Source of the DNA: Pseudonocardia alaniniphila
GTDB lineage: Bacteria; Actinomycetota; Actinomycetes; Mycobacteriales; Pseudonocardiaceae
Assembly (NCBI RefSeq): GCF_022524485.1
Contig: NZ_JAKXMK010000006.1
Span: forward strand, 62,001 to 126,000
Reading direction: 5' to 3'
DNA length: 64,000 bases
A program made the translations under genes and the position numbers. The notes below the pieces were generated by a model. The model saw only the letters and a list, made by a program, of their open reading frames with translations, was not told the DNA's origin and did no database searches. Positions 25,231 to 34,303 of the stretch are shown piece by piece (positions within the stretch are counted from its first letter, which is position 1; the number at the start of each line of letters is the position of its first letter).

Positions 25231-26004
25231 ATGGATCTGGAACTCGCCGGGAGCCGCGCGCTCGTGACGGCCGCGAGCCAGGGGCTCGGCCGGGCCTGCG
25301 CAGCGGCGCTGGCCGGTGAGGGGGCGCGGGTCGTGATCTCCTCCCGCGACCACGGCAAGCTGGCGGGCGCCGCTGCCGAGATCGGTGCGGCGGGGAGTGT
25401 CGCCGCCGACCTCGGCTCGGCCGCCGACATCGGCCCGCTCGTGGAGCAGACCGTCGAGCTCCTGGGCGGCCTCGACCTGCTGGTGGTCAACTGCGGGCCG
25501 CCGCCCGCCGGGCGGTTCGCCGACCTGGACGACGCCGCCTGGGACACGGCGCACGAGGGAGTGCTGATGAGCGCCGTCCGGCTCATCCGCGCCGCGCAGC
25601 CACACCTGCGGCAGTCCGGGCGGGGCCGGATCGTCAACCTCACCGGGTACGGCACCAAGGAGCCCATCAGCGAGCTGGTGATCTCCGAGGCCAACCGGGC
25701 AGGCGTCACGGTGCTCGCGAAGGTGCTGGCCGACGAGCTCGCCCCGGCGGGCGTCACGGTCAACAACATCGCGCCGGGGCCGATCCTCACCGACCGGCTG
25801 CGCGAGGTGCAGGGCAAGGCGGCCGCGGGCGCCGGGATCGACCTCGACGAACAACTGCGGCGCTACGCCGAGCGGATCCCGGTGCGCCGTGTCGGCAGGC
25901 CGGAGGACATCGCCGACCTGTGCGCCTTCCTGTGTTCGCCGCGCGCGGGGTTCGTCACCGGGCAGACGATCGTCGTCGACGGCGGAATCAACCGGTCCAT
26001 CTGA
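25231..26004 (+). CDS. Atypical short-chain dehydrogenase/reductase lacking YxxxK
   Basis: 257 aa behind GAGGAAAGG. The N-terminal [20 protein letters not shown] loop and C-terminal [12 protein letters not shown] are SDR. The catalytic segment departs: instead of Ser and YxxxK it reads [10 protein letters not shown] and SEANRAG, so the usual Tyr/Lys pair is Ser/Arg-like. A subgroup of SDRs annotated as 3-oxoacyl-ACP reductase-like shows the same change; they may bind nucleotide but use other chemistry. The next ATG overlaps its TGA. Confidence 0.82.
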   Translation: MDLELAGSRALVTAASQGLGRACAAALAGEGARVVISSRDHGKLAGAAAEIGAAGSVAADLGSAADIGPLVEQTVELLGGLDLLVVNCGPPPAGRFADLDDAAWDTAHEGVLMSAVRLIRAAQPHLRQSGRGRIVNLTGYGTKEPISELVISEANRAGVTVLAKVLADELAPAGVTVNNIAPGPILTDRLREVQGKAAAGAGIDLDEQLRRYAERIPVRRVGRPEDIADLCAFLCSPRAGFVTGQTIVVDGGINRSI

Positions 26005-27035
26005 TGCCCCCGTCCTCGCAGCCCCTGCGCGTCGCCGTCGTCGGTGCCTCGCACTGGCACCTCGACCTGTACCTGCCGACCCTGCTGGAGCTCCCCGACG
26101 TCGAGCTGGCCGGCGTGAGTGACCGGGACGAGAAGGTGGCCAAGGGCCTGGGGGAGCGCCTGGACTGCCCGTGGTCGGTCTCCGACGAGCAGCTCTACGA
26201 CGACGTCCGGCCCGACTTCGTACTGGCGTTGGGCTCGCACGCGGAGATGGTGGGGGAGGCCGAGCACCTCCTGGACCGCGGCATCCCGTTCGCCATGGAG
26301 AAGCCGTGCGGCACCGACGCGGAACAGGTACGCCGCCTGGCCAGCCGAGCCGAGGCGCAGGGCGCGTTCGCGGCGGTGCCCTTCGTCTGGCGCCAGAGCG
26401 AGCTGCTCGGCGTGATGCGCGAGCGGTTCACCGACGACGAGATCGACTACCTGTCGTTCCGCTGGATCGCCGGGACGCCCCAGCGGTATCTCGACTCCGG
26501 CTGCGGCTGGATGCTCGACCCCGCACGGTCCGGCGGAGGGTGCACGATCAACCTCTCCGTGCACATGTTCGACCTGGCCCGGGTGCTCTTCGGGCCCGAG
26601 GTCGACGTGGCCGGAGCCGTCATGTCGAACGCCGCCCACGGGCTGCCGATCGAGGACCACTCTCTCGTGAGCCTGCGCAGCGGCGTGCGCACGTTCCACG
26701 TCGAGACCGGGTATCTGCTGCCCGGCCCGCACTCGACGTTCGACATGCGGTTCAGCATCGTTGCGCGCGACCACTACCTCATCGCCACCGGGCCGGACGA
26801 CGTCGAGGTCATTCGCGCCGACGGCGCCCGTGAGCACGTGCGGGCACACACCACGAACGTTCCGCACTACCCGGTTTTCGTCCGGGACGTCCTGCGCCGG
26901 GTCCGGGAGGGCGAACGACCGCTGGCGTCACTCACCGACATGGCCGCGGTCATGGATCTCGTGCAGGACGCGTATGCCCTGGCCGGCCCCCTGCCGGCCG
27001 GGATCGGGAACTCCGCAGAGGAAGGCTCACCATGA
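26004..27035 (+). CDS. Gfo/Idh/MocA-family oxidoreductase
   Basis: 343 aa, ATG overlapping the SDR stop. The N-terminal Rossmann strand VAVVGASHWHLDLYLPTLL is followed by AGVSDRD and the conserved EKPCG lysine motif near residue 98. The C-terminal alpha/beta domain has GGGCTINLSVHMFDLARVL with the His used in catalysis. Family members oxidise sugar-like alcohols with NAD(P). Tight coupling in the operon suggests it acts with the isomerase on a polyol- or sugar-like part of the substrate (inference). Confidence 0.86.
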   Translation: MPPSSQPLRVAVVGASHWHLDLYLPTLLELPDVELAGVSDRDEKVAKGLGERLDCPWSVSDEQLYDDVRPDFVLALGSHAEMVGEAEHLLDRGIPFAMEKPCGTDAEQVRRLASRAEAQGAFAAVPFVWRQSELLGVMRERFTDDEIDYLSFRWIAGTPQRYLDSGCGWMLDPARSGGGCTINLSVHMFDLARVLFGPEVDVAGAVMSNAAHGLPIEDHSLVSLRSGVRTFHVETGYLLPGPHSTFDMRFSIVARDHYLIATGPDDVEVIRADGAREHVRAHTTNVPHYPVFVRDVLRRVREGERPLASLTDMAAVMDLVQDAYALAGPLPAGIGNSAEEGSP

Positions 27036-27352
27036 GCGATCGGGGCACCGGCCTGCTACTCGTCATGATCGACATCGATCCGGCGCACGAGGAGGACTTC
27101 AACCGCTGGTACGACGAGGAGCACGTCCCGGAACGGCTCGGGTGCCCGGGCTTCCTGTCGGCACGGCGGTTCGTCAGCGTCGAGGGCGAGCCGAAGTACC
27201 TCGCGCTCTACGAGCTGGACGACCCTGAGGTGCTCGAGACCGACGCCTACAAGGCGATGCAGCCGCCCACCGAGTGGACGAAGCGCGTGAGCCCCCATTG
27301 GACCTCCTACGTGCGCAACGTCTATCGCGAGATCCCGAGCAAGGCGACCTGA
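27032..27352 (+). CDS. Small dimeric alpha/beta-barrel (EthD/DUF4286-like) protein
   Basis: 106 aa, ATG overlapping the previous stop. The sequence LLLVMIDIDPAHEEDFNRWY, followed by EEHVPERL and FLSARRF, is typical of ferredoxin-like dimeric barrel proteins related to EthD. Several such proteins are accessory or isomerase/decarboxylase enzymes in ring degradation. No catalytic residue can be assigned. It lies one base before the hydrolase ATG. Confidence 0.75.
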   Translation: MSDRGTGLLLVMIDIDPAHEEDFNRWYDEEHVPERLGCPGFLSARRFVSVEGEPKYLALYELDDPEVLETDAYKAMQPPTEWTKRVSPHWTSYVRNVYREIPSKAT

Positions 27353-27353
27353 C

Positions 27354-28094
27354 ATGGCCAGGCACTCCGACGGCAGCTCGCTGCTGTTCCTGCACCCGGT
27401 CGGTCTCGACCGCCGGTGCGTCGAGTGGCTGGATCTGCCCCCGGTACGCGCCGTGACGATGCCCGGCCACGGTGAGCGCGAGCGCGCCCGCCCCGGCCTC
27501 ACTCTCGCCGACATGGCCGACGAGATCGTGGGCCACAGCACCGGGCCGCTCGACGTGGTGGGCGCGTCCCTGGGCGGCATGGTCGCGATGCACCTGGCGC
27601 TCGGGCATCCGGACCGGGTGCGCTCCCTCGTGCTCGCCTGCACCACCCCGCGCGGTGACTCCGCCGTCATGAACGACCGGGCCGACGCCACCGAGGACAG
27701 GGGATCGGCGGGAATGCTCGAGGACACGCTGACCCGCTGGTTCACCCCCGCGGCGCTCGAGGCCGATCGGGACACCCCGTACATGGCGTACGCGCGGGAG
27801 CGGCTGCTGGCGATGGACCCGGGGGCGCTGGCCGACACCTGGCGCGCGATCGGCACGCACGACGTACTGGATCGGCTGGGCGAGATCCGCGTGCCCACCA
27901 CGTGCATCGCGGGGACGCGCGACCTGTCGACGCCGATGGACGTCATGAGGGATCTGGCCGCGCGGCTGCCCGACGCGCGGCTGGTGGAGATGGACGCCCC
28001 GCACATGGCCTTCCTCGAGCGGCCGCGGGAGTTCTCCGTGGCAGTACTGGAACACCTGGCGTGGGCCGGGGCGCAGGAAGGAGCATTGCGATGA
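27354..28094 (+). CDS. Alpha/beta hydrolase (enol-lactonase-like)
   Basis: 246 aa. The nucleophile elbow is VVGASLGGMVAM with Ser about residue 70. The acid is probably in AGTRDLSTP, and the His in MDAPHMAFLE near the C-terminus. The short lid region and size resemble 3-oxoadipate enol-lactonases (PcaD) and related ring-opening hydrolases. The N-terminal oxyanion region reads FLHPVGLDRR instead of HG. It is coupled to both neighbours and could hydrolyse a lactone or a 1,3-diketone. Confidence 0.86.
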   Translation: MARHSDGSSLLFLHPVGLDRRCVEWLDLPPVRAVTMPGHGERERARPGLTLADMADEIVGHSTGPLDVVGASLGGMVAMHLALGHPDRVRSLVLACTTPRGDSAVMNDRADATEDRGSAGMLEDTLTRWFTPAALEADRDTPYMAYARERLLAMDPGALADTWRAIGTHDVLDRLGEIRVPTTCIAGTRDLSTPMDVMRDLAARLPDARLVEMDAPHMAFLERPREFSVAVLEHLAWAGAQEGALR

Positions 28095-28996
28095 TCATCG
28101 ATCTGCACCGCCACCTGTGGTCGATCTTCGAGCGGTACGCCGCTGTGCGGGAGATCGCCGCGCGTGGGGGAGTGGCCGGGGTCCACCGGCACGCCGAGGC
28201 GCCCGTGCAGGACGTCGGCGCGCGAGCCGGCGAGATCCGTGCCGAGATGGAGAAGGCCGGCGTCGACCGCTCGTGCCTGCTGCTCGGCGACTACGGGCTA
28301 CGGCTCGGGGAGGGCGACCGGTCGATCGAGGAGGAGAACCGGCTCGCCACCGACCTCGCCCGTGAGGACCCGGAGCACTTCATCGCCTTCTTCGGGATCG
28401 ACCCGCGCCGGCCGGGGGCCGTCGACCTGTTCCGTGACGCTCTCGACGCCGGCGCCCGCGGGCTGAAGTTGCATCCCTGCTCCGGGTTCTCTCCCGCCGA
28501 CCCGGTGTGCCACCCGCTCTACGCGCTGGCGGGCGAGCGGGGAGTGCCGGTGGCGGTGCACACCGGGCCGATGGCCGCGCCGCTGATCAGCACGTATGCG
28601 AGCCCGCTGCACCTCGACGAGCCGGCGGCGGACTTCCCCGACACGAACTTCGTGATCCTGCACGCCGGCCAGCGCGCGTGGTTCCCGCTGGCGCTCGACA
28701 TGGCCCGCTGGAAGCCGAACCTCTACCTCGAACTCTCGTTGTGGCAGAGCCTGCTCATCGAGGACGAGGGCCGCTTCGTTTCCCACCTGGCCGAGATCAA
28801 GAACGGCATCGGGCTCGGCCGCGTGGTGTTCGGCAGCGACTGCCCCGGCGTATCGGCGGTGATGCCGCTGCACACGTGGGTAGAGACCTTCCGGGACCTT
28901 CCCGAGATCGCGGGCCGCCACGGCGTCGAGATCACCACGGACGAGGTGGAGCAGATGCTCGGTGGCACGGCGGCGACGCTGATGGGGCTGTCGTGA
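28091..28996 (+). CDS. Amidohydrolase-2 family metal-dependent hydrolase
   Basis: 301 aa, ATG overlapping the hydrolase stop. Metal ligands are visible as IIDLHRH (HxH), LKLHPC, VAVHTG and FGSDCPG (C-terminal Asp), the pattern of amidohydrolase-2 enzymes such as ACMSD, gamma-resorcylate decarboxylase and 4-sulfomuconolactone hydrolase. It may decarboxylate a ring acid or open a lactone. It is followed by a GTGA overlap with the last SDR of the operon. Confidence 0.86.
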   Translation: MIIDLHRHLWSIFERYAAVREIAARGGVAGVHRHAEAPVQDVGARAGEIRAEMEKAGVDRSCLLLGDYGLRLGEGDRSIEEENRLATDLAREDPEHFIAFFGIDPRRPGAVDLFRDALDAGARGLKLHPCSGFSPADPVCHPLYALAGERGVPVAVHTGPMAAPLISTYASPLHLDEPAADFPDTNFVILHAGQRAWFPLALDMARWKPNLYLELSLWQSLLIEDEGRFVSHLAEIKNGIGLGRVVFGSDCPGVSAVMPLHTWVETFRDLPEIAGRHGVEITTDEVEQMLGGTAATLMGLS

Positions 28997-29799
28997 CGAA
29001 CCCGGTCGACGGATCTCCTGCACAGCGGCGCCTGGACGGCAAGGTCGCGGTCGTGACGGGCGGCGGTTCCCGCGCAGCCGGAATCGGGACGGGACGGGCC
29101 GCGGCGATCCTGTTCGCCCGCCACGGCGCCCGCGTCCTCGTCGTCGACCGCGACGAGGACGCGGCGAACGCCACCGTGGACATGATCGCCGCGGAGGGCG
29201 GCGAGGCCGTCGCCGTCGCCGCAGATCTCACGGTGGAGGACGACTGCACCGCGATGGCGGCCGCGGCCGTCGGGCGCTGGGGGCGCATCGACATCCTGGA
29301 CAACAACGTCGGGATCGAGGGCCCCGGAACGATCCTCGACGCCACGTCCGAGGACTGGGACAGGGTCATGGCCGTCAACGTGCGGACGATCGTCCAGGCG
29401 AGCCGCGCGGTGGTGCCGGTGATGGCGACGGGAGGCGGGGGTTCCATCGTGAACCTGTCGTCGATCTCGGCGCTGCGTCCCCGCGGGCTCACGCCCTACA
29501 CCGCCGCGAAGGGTGCGGTGATCGCGCTGACCCGGGCGATGGCGATCGACCACGCCGCCGCCGGGATCCGCGTGAACTGCATCGCGCCGGGGCCGATCTA
29601 CACACCGATGGTCTACGCCGCAGGGATGGCGGACGAGCTGCGCGATCGCAGGCGCGCCGCCTCGCCGCTGGGCATCGAGGGCACCGGATGGGACGTCGGA
29701 TTCGCGGCGTTGTTCCTCGTGTCGGACGAGGCCCGCTACATCACGGGCACGGTCCTGCCCGTGGACGGAGGCGTCTCGATCCGCAGTCCGGACAGGTGA
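28993..29799 (+). CDS. Short-chain dehydrogenase/reductase (SDR)
   Basis: 268 aa from a GTG overlapping the previous stop. The glycine loop GGGSRAAGIGTGRAAA is elongated as in the SDR at 20066. LDNNVG, NLSSISA and YTAAK supply the Asn-Ser-Tyr-Lys tetrad, and YITGTVLPVDGG closes the protein. It is the last gene of the coupled run; a 67-bp gap separates it from the IclR regulator. Confidence 0.9.
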   Translation: MTNPVDGSPAQRRLDGKVAVVTGGGSRAAGIGTGRAAAILFARHGARVLVVDRDEDAANATVDMIAAEGGEAVAVAADLTVEDDCTAMAAAAVGRWGRIDILDNNVGIEGPGTILDATSEDWDRVMAVNVRTIVQASRAVVPVMATGGGGSIVNLSSISALRPRGLTPYTAAKGAVIALTRAMAIDHAAAGIRVNCIAPGPIYTPMVYAAGMADELRDRRRAASPLGIEGTGWDVGFAALFLVSDEARYITGTVLPVDGGVSIRSPDR

Positions 29800-29866
29800 A
29801 CGCGCCGCCCACGAGCGGACACGCGAAGATGGAGCCGAAACGGTCGCATCGGACGTGAGGGATGAC

Positions 29867-30667
29867 ATGACCGACGAGATGAGAACGGGCACCCGGATCC
29901 GGTCGGTGTCCCGGGCCGCGCACCTGCTCATGCTCATCGCCTCACTGCCGGAGCCGGACCGGTCGGTCAACCGTCTGGCCAAGGAGCTCGGCACGTCGGT
30001 GCCCACGGTGTACCACCTGCTCAACACGCTGGTCGACGCGAAGCTGCTCGCCCGCGACGAGCGCAAGCAGTACCGCTTCGGCTTCGCGATGGAGGTGCTG
30101 TCGGCCGCGTACGCGCAGCAGACCGTCCCGCCTCCCGAGCTGCTGGCACCGCTGCGGTGGATCACCGACGCCACCGGCGAGAGCGCCTACCTCAGTGCGT
30201 GGCGGAGCGGGAACCCGGTGGTGCTCGCGCACCTGGCCGGGACGCACGCGGTGCAGGTCACCGACCTGCGGCCCGGCTACCGCGGGGCGGCCAACGCGCG
30301 GGCCTCGGGGAAGGTGCTGCTCGCCTTCGCCGAGCCCGCCGACCGCGAGCGTTACCTCGCCATGCATCCGCTGGAGAGCATGACGCCGAAGACGATCACC
30401 GATCCGGCCGTCCTCGAAAGGGAGTTGGCTCGGGTGGCGAAGAACGGCTACGCCACCGACATCGAGGAGTTCTCGGTGGGCGTTGCCTGCATCGCGGTGC
30501 CGATCTGGAGCAACGGGATCGTGATGGGGTGCTACACGATCTCGGCGCCCGTGCAGCGCTACCGGCAGCACAAGGCGCGCTACCTGGCGAGCCTGCGTGA
30601 GGCGGTGCAGATGCTCGGTGATCAGCCGGCGACGCAGCCGCAGGAGGGCGTGGGCGACCCCGCCTGA
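29867..30667 (+). CDS. IclR-family transcriptional regulator
   Basis: 266 aa from ATG 29867, with GAGGGATG giving the ribosome site; a GTG 12 bases upstream is less likely. The N-terminal winged helix (SVNRLAKELGTSVPTVYHLLNTL) precedes the IclR effector domain with GKVLLAFAE and GVACIAVPIW. Placed directly after the catabolic operon, it is the best candidate for the local regulator acting at the TTCA-N5-TGAA sites (inference). Confidence 0.9.
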   Translation: MTDEMRTGTRIRSVSRAAHLLMLIASLPEPDRSVNRLAKELGTSVPTVYHLLNTLVDAKLLARDERKQYRFGFAMEVLSAAYAQQTVPPPELLAPLRWITDATGESAYLSAWRSGNPVVLAHLAGTHAVQVTDLRPGYRGAANARASGKVLLAFAEPADRERYLAMHPLESMTPKTITDPAVLERELARVAKNGYATDIEEFSVGVACIAVPIWSNGIVMGCYTISAPVQRYRQHKARYLASLREAVQMLGDQPATQPQEGVGDPA

Positions 30668-30668
30668 G

Positions 30669-30685
30669 CCGCGGTCGACTCGCGG
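30669..30685. terminator. Possible bidirectional terminator
   Basis: CCGCG and CGCGG pair around a 7-base loop in the 49-bp gap between the convergent IclR and L,D-transpeptidase genes. The stem is short and lacks a T-run, so strength is uncertain. Confidence 0.35.
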
Positions 30686-30716
30686 TGGTTACGGCCGGTG
30701 AAACCGCGGAGTGGCC

Positions 30717-31961
30717 TCAGCGCGGAAGCTGGATGGAGGCCTCGCCGTCCATCCGCGCGAGCTGGTTTTCCGAACCGTGCAGGGCCGACATCGCTCGCCA
30801 CTCATCCCACGGAATCGTCCAGTCGTAGAAGTCGCCGTCTGCGGCGGAAAGCTGGATGTGGCTTCCGGTGACCTCGACCGGATCCCCGTAGAGAACCGAG
30901 TTGAAGTAGGCGCGCGCGTTCGCGGTGGAGAGGTTCACACAGCCGTGGGTGACGTTCTGTCGGCCCTGTGCGTATCCCGATGCGGGGTTGGCGTGGATGA
31001 ACTCGCCGTTGTTGGAGATCCGGACCGCCCAGTGCATGGGCACGTTCTCGTAGTTGTACGCCCGGTTGGTCATCAGTTCGGTGCGGGACTTGCCCATCAC
31101 GACGTGGATGCCGCCTCGCGTGACCCGCCTCGGGTCCGACTCGAGCCCGTAGCTGGCGGGCACGTTGGACACCTCTTTGCCGTCGCGGATGACGACCATG
31201 CGGTGGCGCTTCACGTCGGCGCGCACGATCTGGGAGCGGCCGATGCTGAACTCGCTGGTGAGATCGGCGGCGCCGAACTCGGTATCGCCGAGGTCGAGCC
31301 CGTAGAGCCGGGCCTCGACGTGCACCTTCGTGCCCGGCGGCCAGTACTCGGCAGGCCGCCAGTGGATCCGCGAGGTGCGGGCGGTGTCGGGCAGCCATGC
31401 CCAGGAGCCCATGACGGGCACGGACGTGCGCACCGAGAGGAGCCGTTCGACGGCGGCGCGGTCGGCCTCGGCGACGAGGCCGCTGAAGCGGATGTCGATC
31501 GGGGCGGCGATCCCGACCACCGCCCCGTCGCCGATGCTCGTCGACGCGCGGAGCAACCTGCTCGGGTCGACCACGGAGAATCCGCCGGTGACCGGAACGG
31601 AGCCACCTTCGCCGATGGCGCTGCCGGCGAAGCGGTACGTGGTGCCGAACGCGAGGGCCGTCGACGCGGTCCACGTCCGGCCGTCCGGTGACAGGGTTCC
31701 CGGGACCGGGGTGCCGTCCTCGGCGACGAGGGCGACGTCGGTGAGCGCGCCACCGGTCGCCTCCACGCTGATCGGTGCCAGCGGGGCCACGTCGGTGGCA
31801 CCGTCCGCCGGAACGAGCCGGACCTGCGGGGCGGCGGCCACGGCGACAGCGCCCGGGCCGGCCGCGCTGCTGGCGGCCGCCCCGGCAGCGAGGAGCAGCA
31901 CGACGACCGCGCCGAGCACCACTGCCGGCGCTCGGCGTCGCGCACGATCCGATTCGGGCAT
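30717..31961 (-). CDS. L,D-transpeptidase (YkuD) with Ig-like domains, membrane-anchored
   Basis: 414 aa, ATG at 31961 with GGGGAGC upstream. A signal-anchor helix spans about residues 12-34. Two Ig-like beta domains of the Big_10 type (about 45-245) precede the catalytic YkuD domain. The active site reads FIHANP and THGCVNLS with Cys341 and His339. This architecture matches actinobacterial LdtMt2-type enzymes that make 3-3 cross-links in peptidoglycan outside the membrane. It is unrelated to the catabolic genes around it. Confidence 0.93.
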   Translation of the reverse strand: MPESDRARRRAPAVVLGAVVVLLLAAGAAASSAAGPGAVAVAAAPQVRLVPADGATDVAPLAPISVEATGGALTDVALVAEDGTPVPGTLSPDGRTWTASTALAFGTTYRFAGSAIGEGGSVPVTGGFSVVDPSRLLRASTSIGDGAVVGIAAPIDIRFSGLVAEADRAAVERLLSVRTSVPVMGSWAWLPDTARTSRIHWRPAEYWPPGTKVHVEARLYGLDLGDTEFGAADLTSEFSIGRSQIVRADVKRHRMVVIRDGKEVSNVPASYGLESDPRRVTRGGIHVVMGKSRTELMTNRAYNYENVPMHWAVRISNNGEFIHANPASGYAQGRQNVTHGCVNLSTANARAYFNSVLYGDPVEVTGSHIQLSAADGDFYDWTIPWDEWRAMSALHGSENQLARMDGEASIQLPR

Positions 31962-32265
31962 GACCGTTGCTCCCCGCAGCCGATTTCTCCTCGAATCATC
32001 AGAGCAATTGCTCGACTTCAGGTCAATGACGCCACGGACCCCGAAAGCGTTCGGTCCTCAACCATTACCCGGACCGGTGAATATCGGCGTGGCGCGACCG
32101 CGAAAATGAAGCGAAACACAGAAATGACGGCCCGGTCGGCCCGGCTGCCGAGGTGACGACGGAGCAGCCTGTGACCTGTGCGGACCAACGCGCTCGCGGA
32201 GCGTGTCCAGGGAAGGCTCGTCGGGGGGAATGGCACCGGGACGGCACACGGCCGCGCAGGCCGCG
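31962..32265. other. 304-bp intergenic region
   Basis: This gap separates the 5' end of the transpeptidase gene from the 3' end of the Rieske cluster, both on the minus strand. It is AT-richer between 31980 and 32130, consistent with the transpeptidase promoter. Short open frames present have no recognisable protein features. I see no strong hairpin. Confidence 0.5.
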
Positions 32266-32472
32266 TCAGGCGGGGCGCACCCGTTCGGCGAAGTCGTCGT
32301 GGCTCATCCGCGTCAGGCTCTCCACCTCGAGGGCGTCGAGGTGGACCTGACGGCCGGTCTCGAGGTCACGCACGAGCAGGCGGGGCCCGTTGGCGGTCTC
32401 ATCGAGCAGGATCTCCACGGTGGCGAACTCGTTGCGCAGCACCAGGCGGGGCGGGGGAGCGGCTGTGCTCAT
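32266..32472 (-). CDS. 68-aa conserved-looking small protein of the Rieske operon
   Basis: The ATG at 32472 follows the oxygenase beta gene by 19 bases. The sequence MSTAAPPPRLVLRNEFATVE, then RLLVRDLETGRQVHLDALEV and SHDDFAERV, has no family I can name. It is predicted to fold as a short beta sheet plus helix. Composition matches its neighbours, so it is probably real and co-transcribed. It is too short and lacks Cys for a ferredoxin. Confidence 0.65.
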   Translation of the reverse strand: MSTAAPPPRLVLRNEFATVEILLDETANGPRLLVRDLETGRQVHLDALEVESLTRMSHDDFAERVRPA

Positions 32473-32491
32473 CGGGCGCTCACGGGGCGGC

Positions 32492-32995
32492 TCAGACCAG
32501 GAACGTGAGGTTGAAGATGGGGGCCTCGCAGTTGACGAGGCGGGCGGTCCGGCGCCGGATCCGCCAGCCGGCCCCGTGCGGGACCAGCCGGTGCTCGTAC
32601 TCGCCCGCGAACGACCGCTGTGTGCCCTTCCGGACCTCGAAGATCGCGAAGTTCGACCGCACCACCGGGCCGTGCTCCGCATCGGACACGCGGACGTTGG
32701 TGATGAGGCGGCGGGTCACCGACGGTGGGATCTGGGCGTGGGCAGGGCCGACGGTCAGCCGCCAGATCCGCTCCTCGATGCGGCCCCTGTCGTCGTAGAT
32801 CAGGGAGACGTGGCGCTGCGGATCCGCCTCGTCGTGGCGGGCGGGCACCCAGTACACGGCGTCGTCGGTGAAGAGTTCCAGCCACCGGTCGAGCTGGAAT
32901 CCGTCGAGCAGTTCGGCCTCGTGGTAGAGGAATTCCTCGGCGTCGCTGCGGGTGAGCGTGCGGGTGTCCTCGGTCGCTCGGGTCGCTCCGGTCAT
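32492..32995 (-). CDS. Aromatic-ring-hydroxylating dioxygenase, beta subunit
   Basis: 167 aa, ATG overlapping the alpha-subunit stop. It is an NTF2-like cone-fold protein, with EEFLYHEAELLDGFQLDRWL at the N-terminus, FTDDAVYWVPAR, SLIYDDRGRIEERI and a C-terminal RTARLVNCEAPIFN. These are classic for the structural beta subunits of Rieske oxygenases. It assembles as alpha3beta3 with the upstream gene. Confidence 0.92.
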   Translation of the reverse strand: MTGATRATEDTRTLTRSDAEEFLYHEAELLDGFQLDRWLELFTDDAVYWVPARHDEADPQRHVSLIYDDRGRIEERIWRLTVGPAHAQIPPSVTRRLITNVRVSDAEHGPVVRSNFAIFEVRKGTQRSFAGEYEHRLVPHGAGWRIRRRTARLVNCEAPIFNLTFLV

Positions 32996-34257
32996 GCCGT
33001 CCGCCCTTCCTGCAGGAGGCGCTTCCATTCCCGGAACAGGCCCCGCTGCGGCGTCTCGTCACTCGGCTTGCCGCGGTAGCCGCCGCCCGGGAGCCGCTCC
33101 TCGTCGTGCAGGCCGCGCGAGAGCAGCAGCCACGGATCGACGTCGGCGGCCACGCCCTCCTGCACGCAGACGAACGCCTCGGAGTCGTCGGGGGCGATGA
33201 ACGAGCCGGTGGCGAACGCCTCCTCGAACTCGCGCAGCCGTTCCGCGTTGAGATCGTCGGGAGCGTCCCCGATCAGCATCGGCGACATCGTGATCTGTGT
33301 ACGTGTGGGGCTGATCGGCGTGATCACGCGCAGGTTCTGCAGCGTGATGTGCAAGTTGGGGAAGATCAGGACGTTGAACTGGCCCAGAAAGTCACGCAGG
33401 AGCGCATCCCCGTGCTCGGACTCCAGGCGCGAGGTGTACTCGGGATAGGTCTTGCGGAACTCCTCGACGTCGCCGTCGCTGGGCCAGCGGGCGAGGAGCA
33501 CGTGGCCGCCGGGGTGGGCCTCGCTGTAGCCGATGGTCTCGTCGCGGGAGCCCAGGCGTGCGTGCGTGCGGTCCGGGCTCTGGTCGCGGATCTTGAACCA
33601 GGTCTCGTGCAACGTGATCGCGTGGTAGCCGTCGACCCCGCCTTCGATGGCGTGTTTCCAGTTGGCCGGGTACTCGTGCACGTTGCGGCCCGCGCTCAGG
33701 TTGAGCGTCTTCTCGAACGCGGGGTGCAGGAAGACGCGGTCGAGGTAGTGGCGGGCGCCGCCGAGGTGCTCGGCGAGGTCGGGAACGTCGGGGTTGAGGC
33801 TCGCGAAGACGAGCCCCCGGTAGGAGTCCACCCGTGCCACCGGCGTGAGGCCCAGTGCCGGCTTGTCGAGGTTCTCCGGGCTGTAGCGGCGGTTCATCGG
33901 CACGCCCAGCAGCTCACCGCTGTTGCGGTAGGTCCAGCCGTGGAACGGGCAGCGGAAGAAGTTCGCGTTGCCCGAGCGCTCCCGGCAGACGACCGACGCG
34001 CGGTGCCGGCAGCGGTTGAGCAGCACGTGGATCCCGCCGTCCGCGTCGCGGGTGACGATCACGGGCTGGAGGCCGATCGTGGTGCTCCGGTAGTCGCCCG
34101 GGTGCGCGATCTCCGACTCGTGCGCGACATAGACCCAGGTGCGGCCGAAGATGCTGCGCATCTCCTCGGCGAAGAGCGTGGGGTCGGTGTAGACGCTCCC
34201 GTGCACGCGGTCCGGCTGGACCAGGTGGTCGAGGTCCTCGTAGCTGGCGGTTCGCAT
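32992..34257 (-). CDS. Rieske aromatic-ring-hydroxylating oxygenase, alpha subunit
   Basis: 421 aa from ATG 34257 with GAGGCG upstream. The Rieske [2Fe-2S] site is CRHRASVVC followed by CPFHGWTY (Cys-x-His, Cys-x2-His). The catalytic iron site follows as DGYHAITLHETW. The Rieske N-domain and START-like C-domain have normal length. It would dihydroxylate or demethylate an aromatic acid using electrons from a ferredoxin and reductase, neither of which is encoded nearby. It is expressed divergently from an IclR/PcaR-type regulator. Confidence 0.93.
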   Translation of the reverse strand: MRTASYEDLDHLVQPDRVHGSVYTDPTLFAEEMRSIFGRTWVYVAHESEIAHPGDYRSTTIGLQPVIVTRDADGGIHVLLNRCRHRASVVCRERSGNANFFRCPFHGWTYRNSGELLGVPMNRRYSPENLDKPALGLTPVARVDSYRGLVFASLNPDVPDLAEHLGGARHYLDRVFLHPAFEKTLNLSAGRNVHEYPANWKHAIEGGVDGYHAITLHETWFKIRDQSPDRTHARLGSRDETIGYSEAHPGGHVLLARWPSDGDVEEFRKTYPEYTSRLESEHGDALLRDFLGQFNVLIFPNLHITLQNLRVITPISPTRTQITMSPMLIGDAPDDLNAERLREFEEAFATGSFIAPDDSEAFVCVQEGVAADVDPWLLLSRGLHDEERLPGGGYRGKPSDETPQRGLFREWKRLLQEGRTA

Positions 34258-34303
34258 CAGCGCCTCATTTCTCGCCGGCGACTCCTCGCACTGATGTACG
34301 CTA

